Below, one piece after another: positions 25,260-37,865 of a stretch of DNA of 64,000 nucleotides. The position numbers were made by a program, and so were the translations under genes. Source of the DNA: Tenodera sinensis (Eukaryota > Arthropoda > Insecta > Mantodea > Mantidae); NCBI GenBank assembly GCA_030765045.1, contig CM060963.1, positions 72,999,117 to 73,063,116 of the forward strand, given 5' to 3'. The notes under the pieces are model-generated. The model was not told the origin of the DNA, ran no database searches, and saw only the letters and a program-made list of their open reading frames with translations. Positions within the stretch are counted from its first letter, which is position 1; every line of letters starts with the position of its first letter.

Positions 25260-25797
25260 TCTAACATTTTTGTTTAAAGTGCCATATTTTAAGATATTGT
25301 TATCATAAATCAAACGTATATTTTGAATTTTCTGCCGATAGCGCATGTAGTGCTGTTTACTCTTAATGACTTTTGCATTACTGGTAAACCTTAAGAGATA
25401 GATCAAATCTCACTGTACCAAAAATGTAGATCTCATTAAAACACACGAGTTATGTCGAAATGCATTTTTCTGCGGTGTGGACTATTTCGGAGATATTCCT
25501 TGTTGTTTTTGTGAATTTTGCAGTACTGAATCTTCCTCAAACGAGCGGTCGTTATTCATTTTGTATTTGTTAGCCGTGCAAAGAGAAAGGAATTTCAAAG
25601 GTTTGAAAGATTTGACTGCCGACCAAAGCCTAATTTATTCCCATATTCTCCTTGTACCTGCAAGAAAATCAGCAATAAGATAATTTCTGCAATTGTTCAT
25701 CTCATCCAAGATGAAAAAGATAGAGGAATAAGAGTTTATAAGAATAGTTAGTGCAAGAGTAGAGAAAGTCATGTGATGCAACGCATCAGATTTTTTC

Positions 25798-26037
25798 TCT
25801 TTACTTACATTTAATTAGTAGTGGAATCATTGTATTTCTATAAAAATTCGATGTCGAGATTTCAGCAGGAATACATGTTTTGAGATTATCTGGATGACAT
25901 AAAAAGCATTAAGAGAAAAAAAGTGTGTGTGTTTCTGTTTGTAAACAGAAAAGATAGAAAAAGTGTATTAAACTCCAAACTGAGTGTTCAGCATCCTGCA
26001 AGAAATTCCCTCCACCTTAAACTATTCTTTATATCAG
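25798..26037 (-). mobile_element. HINE-like element, 3' fragment
   Basis: It abuts the previous minus copy head-to-tail and includes aaaattcgatgtcgagattt, the internal gtgtgtgtgtttctg stretch and attccctccaccttaaac. It stops where the hAT-like fossil starts. Confidence 0.65.
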
Positions 26038-26039
26038 AG

Positions 26040-27020
26040 GCGGCGGCCCAAACTGCGGCCCGTGGCCCACATCTGGCCCACAAATGCTTTTGCCATAGCC
26101 CGCTTGACAGGCCTGAACGGTTCAATAGAGACTATCAAAAAGATTTGAACATCCTTATACAGCAGAGTATAGTGGAAACAGAATATGCATTGTTAACTTT
26201 GCAAGTCCACTCTTCCCGGGTAGCAGGCAAGGATACTTACAGCAGATCATTCCTCCCTCACATACAGTTATCTATTGAAACCTTTTTTCACTGGGTTAGT
26301 AATTCCATTAGTAATTGTTTTTTTCTTAGTGAACTATGTAGTAGAGTTGCAAGAAAGGAAACAAATGCTTAAGAAAAGCGCAAAATTAACACCGTATACA
26401 GAAAATATATTGAACTAGGTTCTAGGTTACTAAGGCAAGTTAAGAGATTTCGCTGAGCATCAAAAACATTTTGCCTCAGGAAAATTTTTATAAACGTATT
26501 GCTGAAACTTTGTGTCCTGTAAAAGGACATTTGTTCAAACGTATTTTTCTATCAAAAAACATAAGTAGGGGTGTGGAAGAATTAGTGACTAGTATTAGAA
26601 AAATATTTAAGTGTTTTCTATTGCGTGTGATGAGAGTACTGATGCGATGGAACTTTTATGGGAAAGACTGTGCAGCGTAGCTACAGATGCTACGCACAAT
26701 GGCAGGAGTTAATTTCGGAATAACAGAGCTGTTCTAGAAAAAAGCTTATGGGGGAAAGTGCATTAGTTACATTGCATTATGCCACATCATTAGGCGCTGT
26801 GTGCAAAGGCAGCTAATCTCCATGATGTTATGCTGACTGTCACAACATTAATTAATTTCATCCGAAGTAGAGCTTTAACTTACCGCAATTTTAAAGCTAT
26901 TCTACACCAAATAGTGAATTAGGTGATGTAATTTACCATGTAGAAATAAGGTGGCTTAGTCGTGGCAAACCTTAGCTAGATATTTTGCTTTGCGAGAGGT
27001 AATTCTCAAATTTCTGAAAC
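26040..27020 (+). pseudogene. hAT-superfamily transposase fossil (GTF2IRD2/ZBED-like)
   Basis: Three forward frames hold scattered protein similarity with many stops and frameshifts. In order: ESTDAMELLWERLC-type residues (about 26628-26675); a histidine-poor HYATSLGAVC block (about 26775-26805); LHDVMLTVT..NFIRSRALT (about 26817-26880); and ELGDVIYHVEIRWLSRG (about 26918-26968), the signature of the RNase-H-like domain in hAT-derived proteins such as GTF2IRD2 and SCAND3. Intact relatives exceed 500 codons. No terminal repeats or 8-bp duplication were located. Assignment rests on motif order. Whether it was a transposon or a retrocopied domesticated gene cannot be told. Confidence 0.7.
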
Positions 27021-28589
27021 AGAAACGGCACACGTGTGAATTGTTAGGCTACCCGATGCTTTCCATCATTTCGCTTTCATTGCGTTACCTTCTAAGCTTT
27101 CAGGTGTGCTTCTAGGTTTCTTGGTGTATGACGACACCGGACAGATGGCACGGATGCTTGCTCAAAGTATATTCCCCGTGCACGCTAGAAGGCGCTTGGT
27201 CGAACGGGTCTTCCATTGCTGTCCTTGGGCATCATGAGCGACGGGACTTTGAACTTTGAACTGTGGTTTCTTGACATCAATCCATCTTGCTGGCCTCCTT
27301 TATATGGCCTAAACCTAAGTATTTATCAAAGAACGCACATTTTCGTAGTGAAAAGGTAGAAAAACGAAAGAAAAGAACAAAACAGAAAAAGAATAAAAAC
27401 CAGTTAAAATTCGTATTAATGAGGGCAGATAAACGAAGTTCTTGCTTACTGATACAATTCAATATACATAGGATTACAGGTTATTCACACTGTGTTCCTG
27501 GTAAAAATTGTAATGACCAAATGAGATCGCAATCTTTGAAGAAATGGATTCTCTGGCAACAGAGTCACCCATTAGTTTCACCTGCAGTTCGCAATAACTG
27601 CTGGAAGTTAAAATTCAGCACCACGGAGAGACATCCATCATTTCTCCTCTCTGATATGGCCGCAGTGGATTTTCCTTTCAAATCTCCATTATCTTGGAAC
27701 CTGCAGCGAGCGGATCTTCTTATTCTGAGGCTAATGCCACACTCTTGATAACTGCTGACGACATAAATTACTCCTAGTGCTAAACCGCGGGTTGTGAAAG
27801 CAACGCATTTACCAAGATTAGACTCGGAATCAAAGAGTTAATTGCAGTCGCTGAAAGCTGCAAAGGAACTATAATTTAGGAATGTATTATTCAGATTGCT
27901 CTGGTGAACGTGTTAGAAAATTAACACATTAGCCTAATTTCAATAATGAAGGACAATTAACTAACAATTTGTAATTTTATAAGCTATTAACTGAACGAAA
28001 TTTTCGACTTTCGCAGAAAATTTATTTTAATTGTAAGGTAATATTTATGCTTTTTCTTTCTCTTCCTTCTGTATTACTCTCAAGCAGGATTTATAATGGG
28101 TGAAAGATATATAAAAGAATATCAATATAGCTATCCTTCTAGGAGATTGTTTTGAATGTTATTTCATTCCTCGTGGAATCTTCTGGTATCGTTTCTCTCT
28201 TTATTTCAGAAATAATTAATTCTACAATTAAAGTTAGGCTATCTAACCACGAAGTAGGAAAACAAAGGGATAAGAAGCCCCTTTTACTTCTAAATCAAAA
28301 TCAGATTTATTTACCGCATGAATTACTAAAGGACATAAGCGGTATTTGATATTATTGGTGGCAAATGACAGACCGCAATTGTCGTTACAGTTATGTGCAC
28401 ATCACCTCAGCAACATCAATTTTTCTTTCCCCTACCACATACATACACTACGTAGATTAAAAAACCGACACCACAGTTGAGTATTTTTAAATCATCTAAA
28501 ATTTCCCTCTCCCGCATGTGTGTTTGTATGAATAGCATAACACAAAAACGAAATTTAGGATACATTCCAAACCTGATTTTATGGAACCA
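27021..28589. other. unassigned sequence
   Basis: It holds a 153-codon plus-strand frame at 27287-27748 with a lysine-rich N-terminal third and no domain I recognise. Its start has no supporting context. The sequence at 27100-27240 is more GC-rich and may be the 3' end of the hAT-like fossil. Confidence 0.35.
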
Positions 28590-29010
28590 ATGATGCAACA
28601 TGAAGATTTTGAAAGAAATTCCCCATCCCAAGCCAAGCTTTTTCAAGGAAACGTTTTATTTTTATTTTTTCAAAGGTGCATTTAATGACTTTGATTTAAT
28701 TGACAAATGATTCTGAATATATTTGAATTATACTAAACGTTCTTGAATTTTCTGTGAACAGCCTATGAAAACCTCTTAATTCTGTTTTCGTAAGAGAGAG
28801 TTAAAACTATTCACACGAAAAATGCAGCTTCTGTGAAAGTATTGTATTTATATATGATTTCTTTAAACATTAGTCATTTCCAAGATATTCCTTGTTATTG
28901 ATTTGAGTTTTTCAACTTTGCATTGGAGAGCCTTTCAAGTGCTAAATTGCCCTTAATTTGTTTGTCTGATGCCACAAAAAGAGGGAAATTTCAAATCCAA
29001 TTCACTACGA
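28590..29010 (-). mobile_element. HINE-like element, highly diverged fragment
   Basis: Order-preserved matches to the minus-strand family: attttgaaagaaattcccc, agctttttcaaggaaacg, tttgaattttctgtgaacag-like, ccaagatattccttgttattg and gagggaaatttcaaatcc. Confidence 0.55.
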
Positions 29011-32000
29011 TTGACTGTTTAAATTTGACTATCGCTTCAATCTGCTACAATGAAATGTGGCACGAATTAATTTATCTCAATTAACATGGAATAGATGGAA
29101 AACGTGATATGATTTATATAAGTTAGGCTTTTAAAACTATTATCAGAAAATTGCCTGCACAAACTCGCTCTGTTTAAGGCGAAACTGATGCAAAAATGAT
29201 CATACTTTCATAGTCATCATTTTAACTGGCCATAGCGCCTTGGAACTCAGTACAAACATATTCGCAAACAGTATAAAACGAGCTTTATAAAAAATATAAA
29301 ATATATAATGCAGGAAAGCATTAAAAAAAAAACCGGGAGATCAGTGTTGTTACTTTTATAATAAACAGTTATGCAAGAAATTAAAAATAACATTTTTTCA
29401 CCCTTACTCAATAATTAAACTATCAAAGGCAACTTCCGCATTCCTAAGTCCAATGTGCGAAAAGCATATCAAGCTACCCTTCTCATAAGTGAAGCTGTTG
29501 TCCTATAGGGTTTAAAGGCTATTTTTATATATTTTGTAATCAAAATAACTGGCGAGCAGCACTGTGACCATGCACTTTGTATATACAGCTTTGAAATATG
29601 TGAATAATAATCGAGATGCTCGGATTTTTATATTTAATGGCTCCTTAGAAGCCCACCCTTCTGGAAGGGAATTAAACTAGCAAATGAACTATTCTCTAAT
29701 TTTATTGAAACACAAAGTTCATATCAACTGGTTTGATTACTCTTTAGTGAAAGGGTAATACATGAGGATATACAGACACACTAACACACACATTCACACA
29801 TCTACATACTGCACAAAAACAAATATTTCAAAACAATATTTTAGCTTTGGGTTTTACATTATACACATTAACATCATTATTCACCTAAAATCGAAAATTA
29901 CCACAACAATTTCGGTTACCGTTTTATTATATGCTCTGTAGATTGGTTGTACATTGATAATATCCCCAAACATATATATAAATCTTAACTTAGCAATAAA
30001 TTCATTTAACATATTTGCTCACAAACTAAGATGAACATAAAGGTATATTCTAAACTATAGTGCATATAGTCTATCAAAGATTGCATATGGGGACGCATAT
30101 GACGCGACTGTGGACCGAGCTTATTGAGTGGAAGGGGTGTCGTTTAGCGCTGACCAACTGGCCGTTTGAAGAGATAAGGAGACGAAGAAGCTCTCTGCCC
30201 ATATAGTCAAGAAGCACTCGGAACGCAGCGAGATATTTCTGAAAGCTCCCCTACCCCACTAAAACAAGGCTTCTAAAACCTCTGGAAGTTGTTTTACTGC
30301 GAGAGATTAGAGCTGTCTGGTGGAAGGATGTGGAAGGAATAAGCTACTTCGCACCTCGCCGGTAGATGCGAGGAAAACTGAAGTGACTGAAAAAAACTAA
30401 ACCACGTTAGTGAAGTCACAATGAAAGTAGAATAAACTACAATATTATCTTAATAGCACTTATACATTTTTAATTTTCATCACGTGTGTGATTGACATTA
30501 AAGGTCCAATTAAAATCAGCACATATTTTAGACCATTCATCGTGTGCTGGTGGGTGACTTATTTCACGCAATTAAACAATACAAGAAAAACTGAATGGAT
30601 AATTTGCAAAGAATTTAGTAACATAACTCAGAATATTAAAAAGTTAATGTTTCAGTTACTGGAAATGAGATAAAGCAACACAATAAACAAACCATAGAGA
30701 ATGGAGAAAAAACACGGCAAATAAGGGAAGAAACTTTTAATTCAAGTAGACTGAACGGAAGCAGTTACAGAGAAAATTGCCCCAATGGCTAAGTTGTAAG
30801 GCAAACTAAACAAGAAGAAAATGAGGAAGAATGTCGTAAGGGCGGAAGGGACAGCTGGAGAGGAAACACAAAAGCGAATAAGAAATAATGGCAGGAAACA
30901 ACGCAATGAGAAAACGCGGTCTGGGATTTATGAAAGCTTAATTAGAGACAGTGACTGTGAACCTTTCATGCCCTGTAAGGCTTATGTAGGACCTTGCAAG
31001 TGATTAACATTTCGCCGTGAAATGAAAATGCTTTGCACACAAGATAATCCTCTCTCCCACTGGCGCACTTAACCCTAATTACCACGTGCACGTGTCTAGC
31101 CCTAAATTACAGTTAGCTCTAACACCAGGGCAAATGTTAACAGCCTCAAATCTGCACCCTATTATTGCTTACGGTCATTTTATCTTACATTCTTCCGGCT
31201 CCGTTTTAAAGTGAATCTCGCGGATACTGTAGAGCGTGAGCAAATACTAACTAAACTTTCCAACTAAACGCGGAAAGCGAAAGGGAATACTTTTAAACTC
31301 AAATATGTCCGGATATTTTGGAAACCACATGAAAAAGCCGAAAAATCAGTGTCATTGAAAAAATGTGCTCGTATAATAAACTGAAAAAAATATTGAAAAC
31401 TTAACACTGGGCTGTTGGGAGAATAAGGGGAGATATTTTGATAATACCTCAATATAATTCCACTTTGGAATGTTAGTTGTTTTTCTCTTCGTCGTTTTCC
31501 CACAAACCAATCACATAGTTTATTGCTTGAAGTTTTTTGCATGGTTGTAACTGCGCCGTGAAACAAACAACGCCTATCGTAAGGACTATCCGTTTTGCTT
31601 CACATCTGTGACATACTGGCCTAGGTATTGTAAGGTCATTGGCCTTACCAAAAACACTGGAACTCAGTTTCGATACAGCTTTCGTTACTGCGTTACAGTA
31701 GTCCTTCCGTCCACTCTGAGCCATGTTTTCTATTTCACGTCTATTTGAAGGTACTAAACGGCGTACGGGTTTAGAAGGTACATGAGCTAAACCAATGCGT
31801 GCACACGGTGGCTGCACTGCTGCCAAGTGATGAGCCAGAGAGCGGAAATAACGGGGAGGGAACGAAGAAAGTTATATTTTTATGTCACAAATTGTCAGAA
31901 CTTAAAACTTACGGAGCAAATGATAATGATAACATTATAAACTGTAACATTTACAATTAACGTACTTACACTAAACATAATGTAAACATGTGAATTTTCG

Positions 32001-32683
32001 GCTTATTGTCACAATTACACAAAGCACAATTTGCGTTACGGACTAGTCTTAAACCGAACTAAAGAATTCGAGCGTGACTGCAGTGATCCGTGGTCGGTTA
32101 ATTTTTGAACTAAATATACGCAGTTCAAACGACATTTCGTAATGTCTTACTCCGTAACTGCGTAATGAAAAGGAATAAAACACACAGGCAAGATTGGAAG
32201 TTGCATACATAAGCATAAACACGGGAGTCAGTTGTTTATTCTCGAAGTGATAACTCGAGAACCATACGTCGTAGAAAAATAGCCTTTGTACAGGCTGCCT
32301 CAAAGATTCTTGTCGCATACACCAAGGCATGATGGAATGTCGAATTTCCAGTAATAATTTTGGGCGCATGAAAAAGAGAAATCTCTGTTGCTCATGCTTG
32401 TGCTGTGCGTTCCGAACTAGGCAAGGCTGAACGACTGTGATAGGACAGTCGCTCTAGGCGAGCCATCCCGAGCTTCGCCTCATGTGCCTTCTAATACCGC
32501 ACGCCTTATAGTCAACCTGAAAACATTCTACTCTTAATAAGTAAAATTATAAGTCCGGGAATGAGGCGAATATTGATGTAATATTGTTCATCACCCTGTC
32601 CTCAGTTAACAGGACAAATATGTGCACTTCTACCTCTAACAACCCTTATAGCATCTTTTCTCTAAAGGGAGAAGGCAAAATAT
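29011..32683. other. unassigned sequence
   Basis: A short stretch at about 30320-30365 (ggaataagctacttcgcacc...cgccgg) resembles the start of the LTR copies at 32.7 and 41.7 kb and may be an LTR fragment. A 117-codon minus frame at 31473-31826 and a 106-codon minus frame at 32049-32369 match nothing I recognise. The interval 31550-31860 is relatively GC-rich and would be the first place to look for a host exon. Confidence 0.35.
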
Positions 32684-33176
32684 TGTGACGCCGTACGCAT
32701 CATAGAACAAAGGACTATCAGGAATAAGCTACTTCACACAACATACTAGGCCGGCGGGCAAAGGCGCCCGAGGTCAGTCTGCCTCACGCGGTGTGTTTGA
32801 AGGAGTTTGCGAAAGTCCGTGTGACGTCATCCCCACTATATAACGAGGCAAGGAAACAACAGAGAGTTACAGCTACAGACACGACTCAGTCACTGTCAGC
32901 GAGTGTGAAACAGCTGTGTGTAGTCGGTGCGTCGTAAAGAAGATTTCATGAGCGTCGTGTGATGTCGTCGTAGTTAGTGTATGGCAGACAGAAAAAGGGA
33001 AGAAAGACACTGAAAAGACAGAGTCGAGGTTATAAGAAGTAAACAGTTGTGAGTTGTGATAACCCGAAAGACTAGACTGTCTTAACGACAAGAATAAATC
33101 TATGTGTTTGTGCAAAAGTTTAGAAGACAGTAATGTCATTGAAAAGCACGGTACCTGATTTTGTCATTTTGTCACA
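32684..33176 (+). mobile_element. solo-LTR-like repeat, copy 2
   Basis: It starts TGTGACG and ends GTCACA, an exact 6-bp inverted terminus. It contains ggaataagctacttcacac near the start, tgacgtca (32822-32829), ctatataac (32837-32845), agagttacagctacag as the presumed transcript start, and aataaa at 33092-33097. No matching 4-bp duplication is visible (atat/tgta). It is closest to the copy at 49615. Confidence 0.7.
32822..32845 (+). promoter_or_regulatory. CRE plus TATA core promoter in LTR copy 2
   Basis: The palindromic CRE tgacgtca and TATA box ctatataac are separated by 7 nt, and the same arrangement is kept in the 49.6-kb copy. Confidence 0.55.
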
Positions 33177-35399
33177 TGTATAGCTCCAAATTTAATATTT
33201 TTGGAGAGAAACTGCAAAATATTGTCGATATTATTTTATTTAAAAGCAACAGCGCACTCTCATTTACTGAGGAAACTTACCCATATGCAGCATTGCGGTA
33301 GTCTGCAGAAGTGAGAAGTGGTTCCTTACCCTACTCCTCGTGCTTGAAGTCGATCGGGAGAAGATTGTAACGAGTTGAACGTAAAAAGTAATTTCCTTTT
33401 CTCATTTAACTTGAGAGAGAGAAAGTTCCACATTTTCTTACTCTGACTTTTTCACTTTCTTCATTTCCGAATCTTTCACGCACAGAACAAAAGAAAGGAA
33501 AAGTAATTCAAAATAAGGAACTCAATAGAGATAATATTCTTCTTCTAAAATGTTTAAGAGTGTGAAAAAAACTACAATGTCTAGAGCAATAACGATAGGA
33601 GATAAAAACGTACATACTTTGGAAGCATTATATTAAAAACAGATCTTATATTTTTCCTTATAGTAGTGAAAAATCGCTTCACGATGGGAACTCGAAGTCA
33701 AGCCCTTTGCTGCTAGGACATACATAACGGAATACGTGACCTATTATAAAGCGCTCTTCGGGTTTGGTGCCAGGTGTGGTATTTGTAGCCACTCCAGTAA
33801 TTATTTTCCACCGCGCAGTAAAAGCCAGGTGGTGCTATGGGCCCTAAAATATTTTTCTAATGCTGCTTCTATTATAAAGCCATTGCATCAGACCTGACCT
33901 GACCAACGGGAAGTGAGAAAAAGTTCTCCTAAAGTACTTAATGACCTGCAACACAAGTGTTGGCCACCCATTTCTTCCACTACAGGCAATTAGCGACTTG
34001 CGCAATTATTTCGCGTCTCCTCATAAAAGTTGTGATACTATAATGGCTTCAGTTTTGTTATGTGATCGTTAGGAAATTAGAGAGGTCGTAAACCGTAGGC
34101 TAGCAGTAAAATAAGAATTGGGTCACCACGAGACGTGAACTGTTTCTGGTGCTCGGCCGCTTAATTTCATTTCTGGACGTGCGGAAACTCTATATTGGCT
34201 ACAAAAACCCATCTGTACTAAAACGATTGGTGTTTATCAGGACAGCGAGACTGAGTGATATCCTTATTTACATTTAAATGGTGTGCATGTAGCCACATAA
34301 TGAATTTCACGTAATACTCTGTTTAAAATGACATAGTAAATAGCTCTTTTAGGGGGGAAAAAAATAAACATTTTTATAATGCATTTTTACTTTCTCTAAT
34401 GCTTGCCTATAGTAAACAGAGAAAGTGTATTTTAATGTTCCATCTATATGCCGCCTTTAACATGAAGGTCATACCGGCGATTTTTAACTTCTTGGAACAA
34501 TTACTCAGCAGCCATGGTGTTAATTCGGTTAGCCGTGGTTTTGATATTGGGTTTCTATCACATTAAATTCACGCAAACATTCATACTTCCAGACTTTTGG
34601 GAATGGGAAATGATAGTTAAAGAAAACTTCCCACCCTTCCAGTCAGGAATCGAACCCGGTATTCGTGCTGAACGAAGCGGCGTCTGGGCGGGTTTTCTCA
34701 ACCACTCATTTCACCAACTGTTCCGTCATCACGTTTCCATTCATCCATTTCGCCTGCATTTCATATCATCCTCTTTCTCACTCTCACACATGGTACGAGC
34801 TGGCCACCTGCTTCCATTCTGTCCAGTCCATAGGCTCGTCTGCTCCCCAACAGGGAAGGTAATCGGATAATGAACAAGTAGAGTAGTACGTTTTCAAGCA
34901 GGCGTGCCACAGAAAACATGACGTAAAGTAGGCAGAACGAATTATTTAACGTGGTGCGATAGTATATCTGAACTAAGTTTAAATGCTTTCTTCAAGACCT
35001 ACGATCTCCCATTATCTAGGCTAGTGGATCAAACATTGAAGTGTGAATACAGCAAGGCGTTATTAATTTCCCGCACAATTACGGCCATGCAAAAAGAAAA
35101 AAAAAAAGTGTCAAAACAGTAAACATACCTATGTGATCTTTTTATGTAAAATCTGTTAGATGAAGGAAAAAAGTATTAAAACACCAAAGTGGGTATATAT
35201 TAAGGTACCATTCATCAAAATATCAACACTTATGCGCCTAGCTGTGCTAATACAGACATAAGTGAACAAATACATGAACACACTGAAAGAATGGATTCAA
35301 ATATATTAACAAAACAAGTTAGGGAGACAATCAGTGCAGAAGAGATTTGAACTCTGTACTTGAGGATGAAATATTAGTCTTCCAAGGCTGGATACAAAG
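33177..35399. other. mostly unassigned sequence
   Basis: It contains an isolated HINE-like terminal hairpin, actttctctaatgc...agagaaagt, at about 34389-34428, and the SINE-F listed next. Nothing else is recognised. Confidence 0.4.
34640..34865 (+). mobile_element. SINE-F-like fragment
   Basis: It shares gaacgaagcggcgtctgggcgggttttctc with the copy at 48636-48842 as a near match split into shorter words (cgaagcggcgtc, ggcgggttttctc), followed by a C/T-rich body with catttc/ttcattcca words. The preceding ggaatcgaacccgg is a B-box-like complement. A 118-codon frame overlapping it is not supported. Confidence 0.5.
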
Positions 35400-36185
35400 A
35401 TATCCAAAATCCCAATCCAAATCACCCTTTACATGAACACGTTTTCGTTATTTTTGGATATCCTCAACATTTCTCTAACAATTTTGATTAAAATTTCAGA
35501 CGTTTAGCATACTTGCATGACAATGAATCGTATGTCTTGTGGTTTTTCGGAATAGCATTTAAAGTACTCTTCACTCTCCTGCAAATTGTAAGAAACAGAC
35601 AAGTACTTCAACATGGAAATATAAATCTCGTCCTATCACTCAGTTTATGTCAAATAAAATGTATATGACATTATCAATTTCCAAGGTACACTTTAGTATT
35701 AGTCTGAATGGAATGCTCTATACTTTATTTCTGCAAAATCGCTATCCTTTTTTTTTGTCTTAGTCATGCAAAGAGAAGAGAATTTCAAAATGTCGTTTAG
35801 CGACCGGTTATACGGTCATCACTTAAACCAAAACTAAACTAAAGTAAACCCAGAGCAACAGCTCATGAAGGGCCAAGGATTGCCGCCCGGCCGCTGCGTC
35901 CCCACCTCTGCCCTCTTAAGACGTCATGAGTGGGGCGCAGTACTGGAGGGTAGGTCCTCCACGCCAGAGGCAGGCCCGCTACCACTGCGCTACGGGGGCA
36001 GTCACGATCATCACTGTATTTCCTCATTCCCCTAGTACCTCAACGAAAAATGTAATAAAACTATTTCTGCAAAGTTTATCTCTATTAGCACAAAAGAGGT
36101 AGAAGAGTATGCTGTTGCAAGAATAATTTGTTGAAAAATGGGCACAGAAAGTCATATGAAAGTAACACATCAAAGTTTTACTGCA
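35400..36185 (-). mobile_element. HINE-like element split by a SINE-A
   Basis: Minus-oriented body with ggatatcctcaacatttctc, aagagaagagaatttcaaaa and, after the SINE, atttctgcaaagtttatctc, ending aacacatcaaagttttac. The segment 35447-35600 is a distinct subfamily block that recurs inverted at about 38318-38455. Confidence 0.65.
35824..36004 (-). mobile_element. tRNA-derived SINE-A, internally deleted
   Basis: Left part caacagctcatgaagggcc, cgctgcgtcccc, gcagtactgga; right part ctaccactgcgctacggggg (A-box side of the tRNA head on the minus strand). Flanked by cggtcatcact (35813-35823) and cgatcatcact (36005-36015), a duplication with one mismatch. The middle third of the family is missing. 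Confidence 0.8.
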
Positions 36186-36559
36186 AGTGGAAATATTCAC
36201 TATCGAGATCCTATAACATTCGTGCTGGAATGTTTTATTGAACAAAATTCATACTGAAGCTGGGATTAGAAAGCTTGGCGGGACGTTAAGCATGATACAG
36301 GTATTAAAGGGCGCAATTTAGGGTTGGATTAATGCGACTTAACATAAGTTTAGAATTTGTCATTGTCAATTCTGCCCTTCCCAATACATTAACTTTCATT
36401 ATCAAGTGACTAATTTGGTACCCCACTGAACCATATAGAATTCGGTATGTTTTCCCAAAATATATTTACGGAAAAGAATATATTCGAACAAATGTTACTT
36501 AATTTATATTTTCGGACTATTTATTTCATTTCAATTTTTATTTATTCTAGCACTGGCTA

Positions 36560-37092
36560 ATACAGGAGAGCAAAAAATCTCCGAACTGGCTGCTCGATGT
36601 TTTACCTTTTCGCGTCCTCGGCGCTCGTTGCCGTCTGGCGCGGATGAAACTGCACAACATTTTTAAAATTACTTTTAAAGGCTTTATTTACTAACTTTAT
36701 AAAACGAGATGCTGAAACTGGCCACCGTCGCTGTCCATACATTTTGGCCCCTATTTAGGAAACTATCCATCACTCGCCGTAGTTCACGTTGAGAAATGCT
36801 GGAAATTTCCCAGCGGATATTTTGTTTTCATTCTTCCAAGGTGTGTGTTTGTTTTGTACACATTATGTTTTAAGTTACCCCAGGGATAGAAATCGGAGGG
36901 GGTTAGGTTGGGATACCGAGGGGGCCACGAACTTCTACTAATAATTCTGTCCTGGAACACGCTTTCAATTGTTCTCATCGAAAGATTGACCGTATGAGCG
37001 TGACCTTATTTACAGCAGCAGTCCGTTACTATTTCCACACTCCCAGTGGAAAAACACCGCGCAGCCTTTTCTGAGGCTTTTTGCTCTCACGT
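36560..37092 (-). mobile_element. internally deleted mariner-like element
   Basis: TA lies on both sides (36558-36559 and 37093-37094). The inverted ends align over about 45 bp: left gagagcaaaaaatctccgaa... and complement of right gagagcaaaaagcctcagaa..., both continuing ggctgc..cg.tgttttt. Inside on the minus strand are residues resembling the end of a DDE/D transposase, with WPPRYPNLTPSDFYPWGNLK over about 36855-36935. At 533 bp it lacks most of the gene. The same family occurs at 56.1-57.2 kb. Confidence 0.82.
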
Positions 37093-37223
37093 TAGAAGGT
37101 CGATGAAGTATTTCATTCCACTGTAAAATTTCATATTGAAGTTTAATATGAAATTTAGGATTATAGGTCTCCGAAATCTGAAAAATTAATTTCTAGAAAA
37201 CGTCCTCCAGCATGTGCGTACAT

Positions 37224-37225
<2 letters not shown>

Positions 37226-37279
<54 letters not shown>
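37226..37279. repeat. (GA)n microsatellite
   Basis: About 27 GA units followed by impure purine-rich sequence to 37330. Confidence 0.95.
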
Positions 37280-37282
<3 letters not shown>

Positions 37283-37439
37283 GGAGCGAAAGAGAGTGAG
37301 AGCGGGAGAGAAGGTGGGACGAGCGAGGAGGAAGAGAAGATAGATAAATACAAGTAGAGATAGATACATGAAATTATATATTTGAGCCGGATCATGTTTA
37401 AGCATGCCAAACGAAGATTCTTTCTTCTGTTCAAAATCA

Positions 37440-37800
37440 GTCTGTATATGGAAAAACCTTCCTTATTTTTAATTTCCTAAAAGTGGTTTCCAACGGTTTT
37501 GATCAAAATAACATACGTAGGATACTCGTATGAGCAACGTCGGTCTGGGTGGCTCAGTTGGTTAGACGCTGGCCTACTGATCCCGAGGTCGCGGGTTCAA
37601 ATCCGGCCCAGACCGATGGTTTTTAAGTGTGCTTAAAAACGACAGCTCCATGTCAGTAGATTTACTGGCTTGTAAAAGAACTCCTGTGGGACAAAATTCC
37701 GGCACACCGGCGACGCTGATGTGATCCTGGCAATTGACAGCGTCGTTAAACAACAAATAATCGTATGAGCAAAACATGTATGCATTGAATTTTATGTACT
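37440..37800 (-). mobile_element. HINE-like fragment carrying a SINE-B
   Basis: Flanks of the SINE match the family's middle part (aacggttttgatcaaaata, then tgcattgaattttatgtac). The family identity is clear only over about 100 bp in total. Confidence 0.5.
37538..37760 (+). mobile_element. tRNA-derived SINE-B, full length
   Basis: A perfect 12-bp duplication, tcgtatgagcaa, at 37526-37537 and 37761-37772. The tRNA-like head ends in ggcccagacc and contains A box tggctcagttggttagacg and B box gggttcaaatcc. The body carries cgacagctccatgtcagtag and ttccggcacaccggcgacgc, with tail gtcgttaaacaacaaa. It provides the full-length reference for the truncated copies at 1.5 and 60.5 kb. Confidence 0.93.
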
Positions 37801-37865
37801 TCCTCAAAACATTACAAAATGAATGCCGCCAAGTGTGAGGCACGCTGTGTTATTAGATTCCTTTA

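Larger units (their letters stand above)
24405..25797 (-). mobile_element. HINE-like element split by a fold-back SINE
   Basis: On the minus strand it runs from 25797 (cagatttttt end) to the 3' part near 24405 (gtagagaaagtaaaaacc on the complement). The body is continuous if 24781-25259 plus one copy of the 7-bp duplication is removed: gctctaaca joins to the tttttgttt segment just as in the copy at 39.5 kb. Confidence 0.8.

Noticed and set aside
27287..27748. 153-aa plus frame as a gene
   Set aside because: Its lysine-rich start derives from an A-rich stretch, and no family resemblance or upstream signals are visible.
31473..31826. 117-aa minus frame as a host gene
   Set aside because: It has no recognisable domain, splice or promoter evidence. 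It is kept only as a place to look.
37543..37615. possible tRNA gene
   Set aside because: A and B boxes are good but it is the head of a SINE with a 12-bp target duplication and SINE body. The other tRNA-like heads at 25.1, 51.9 and 58.8 kb are rejected for the same reason.
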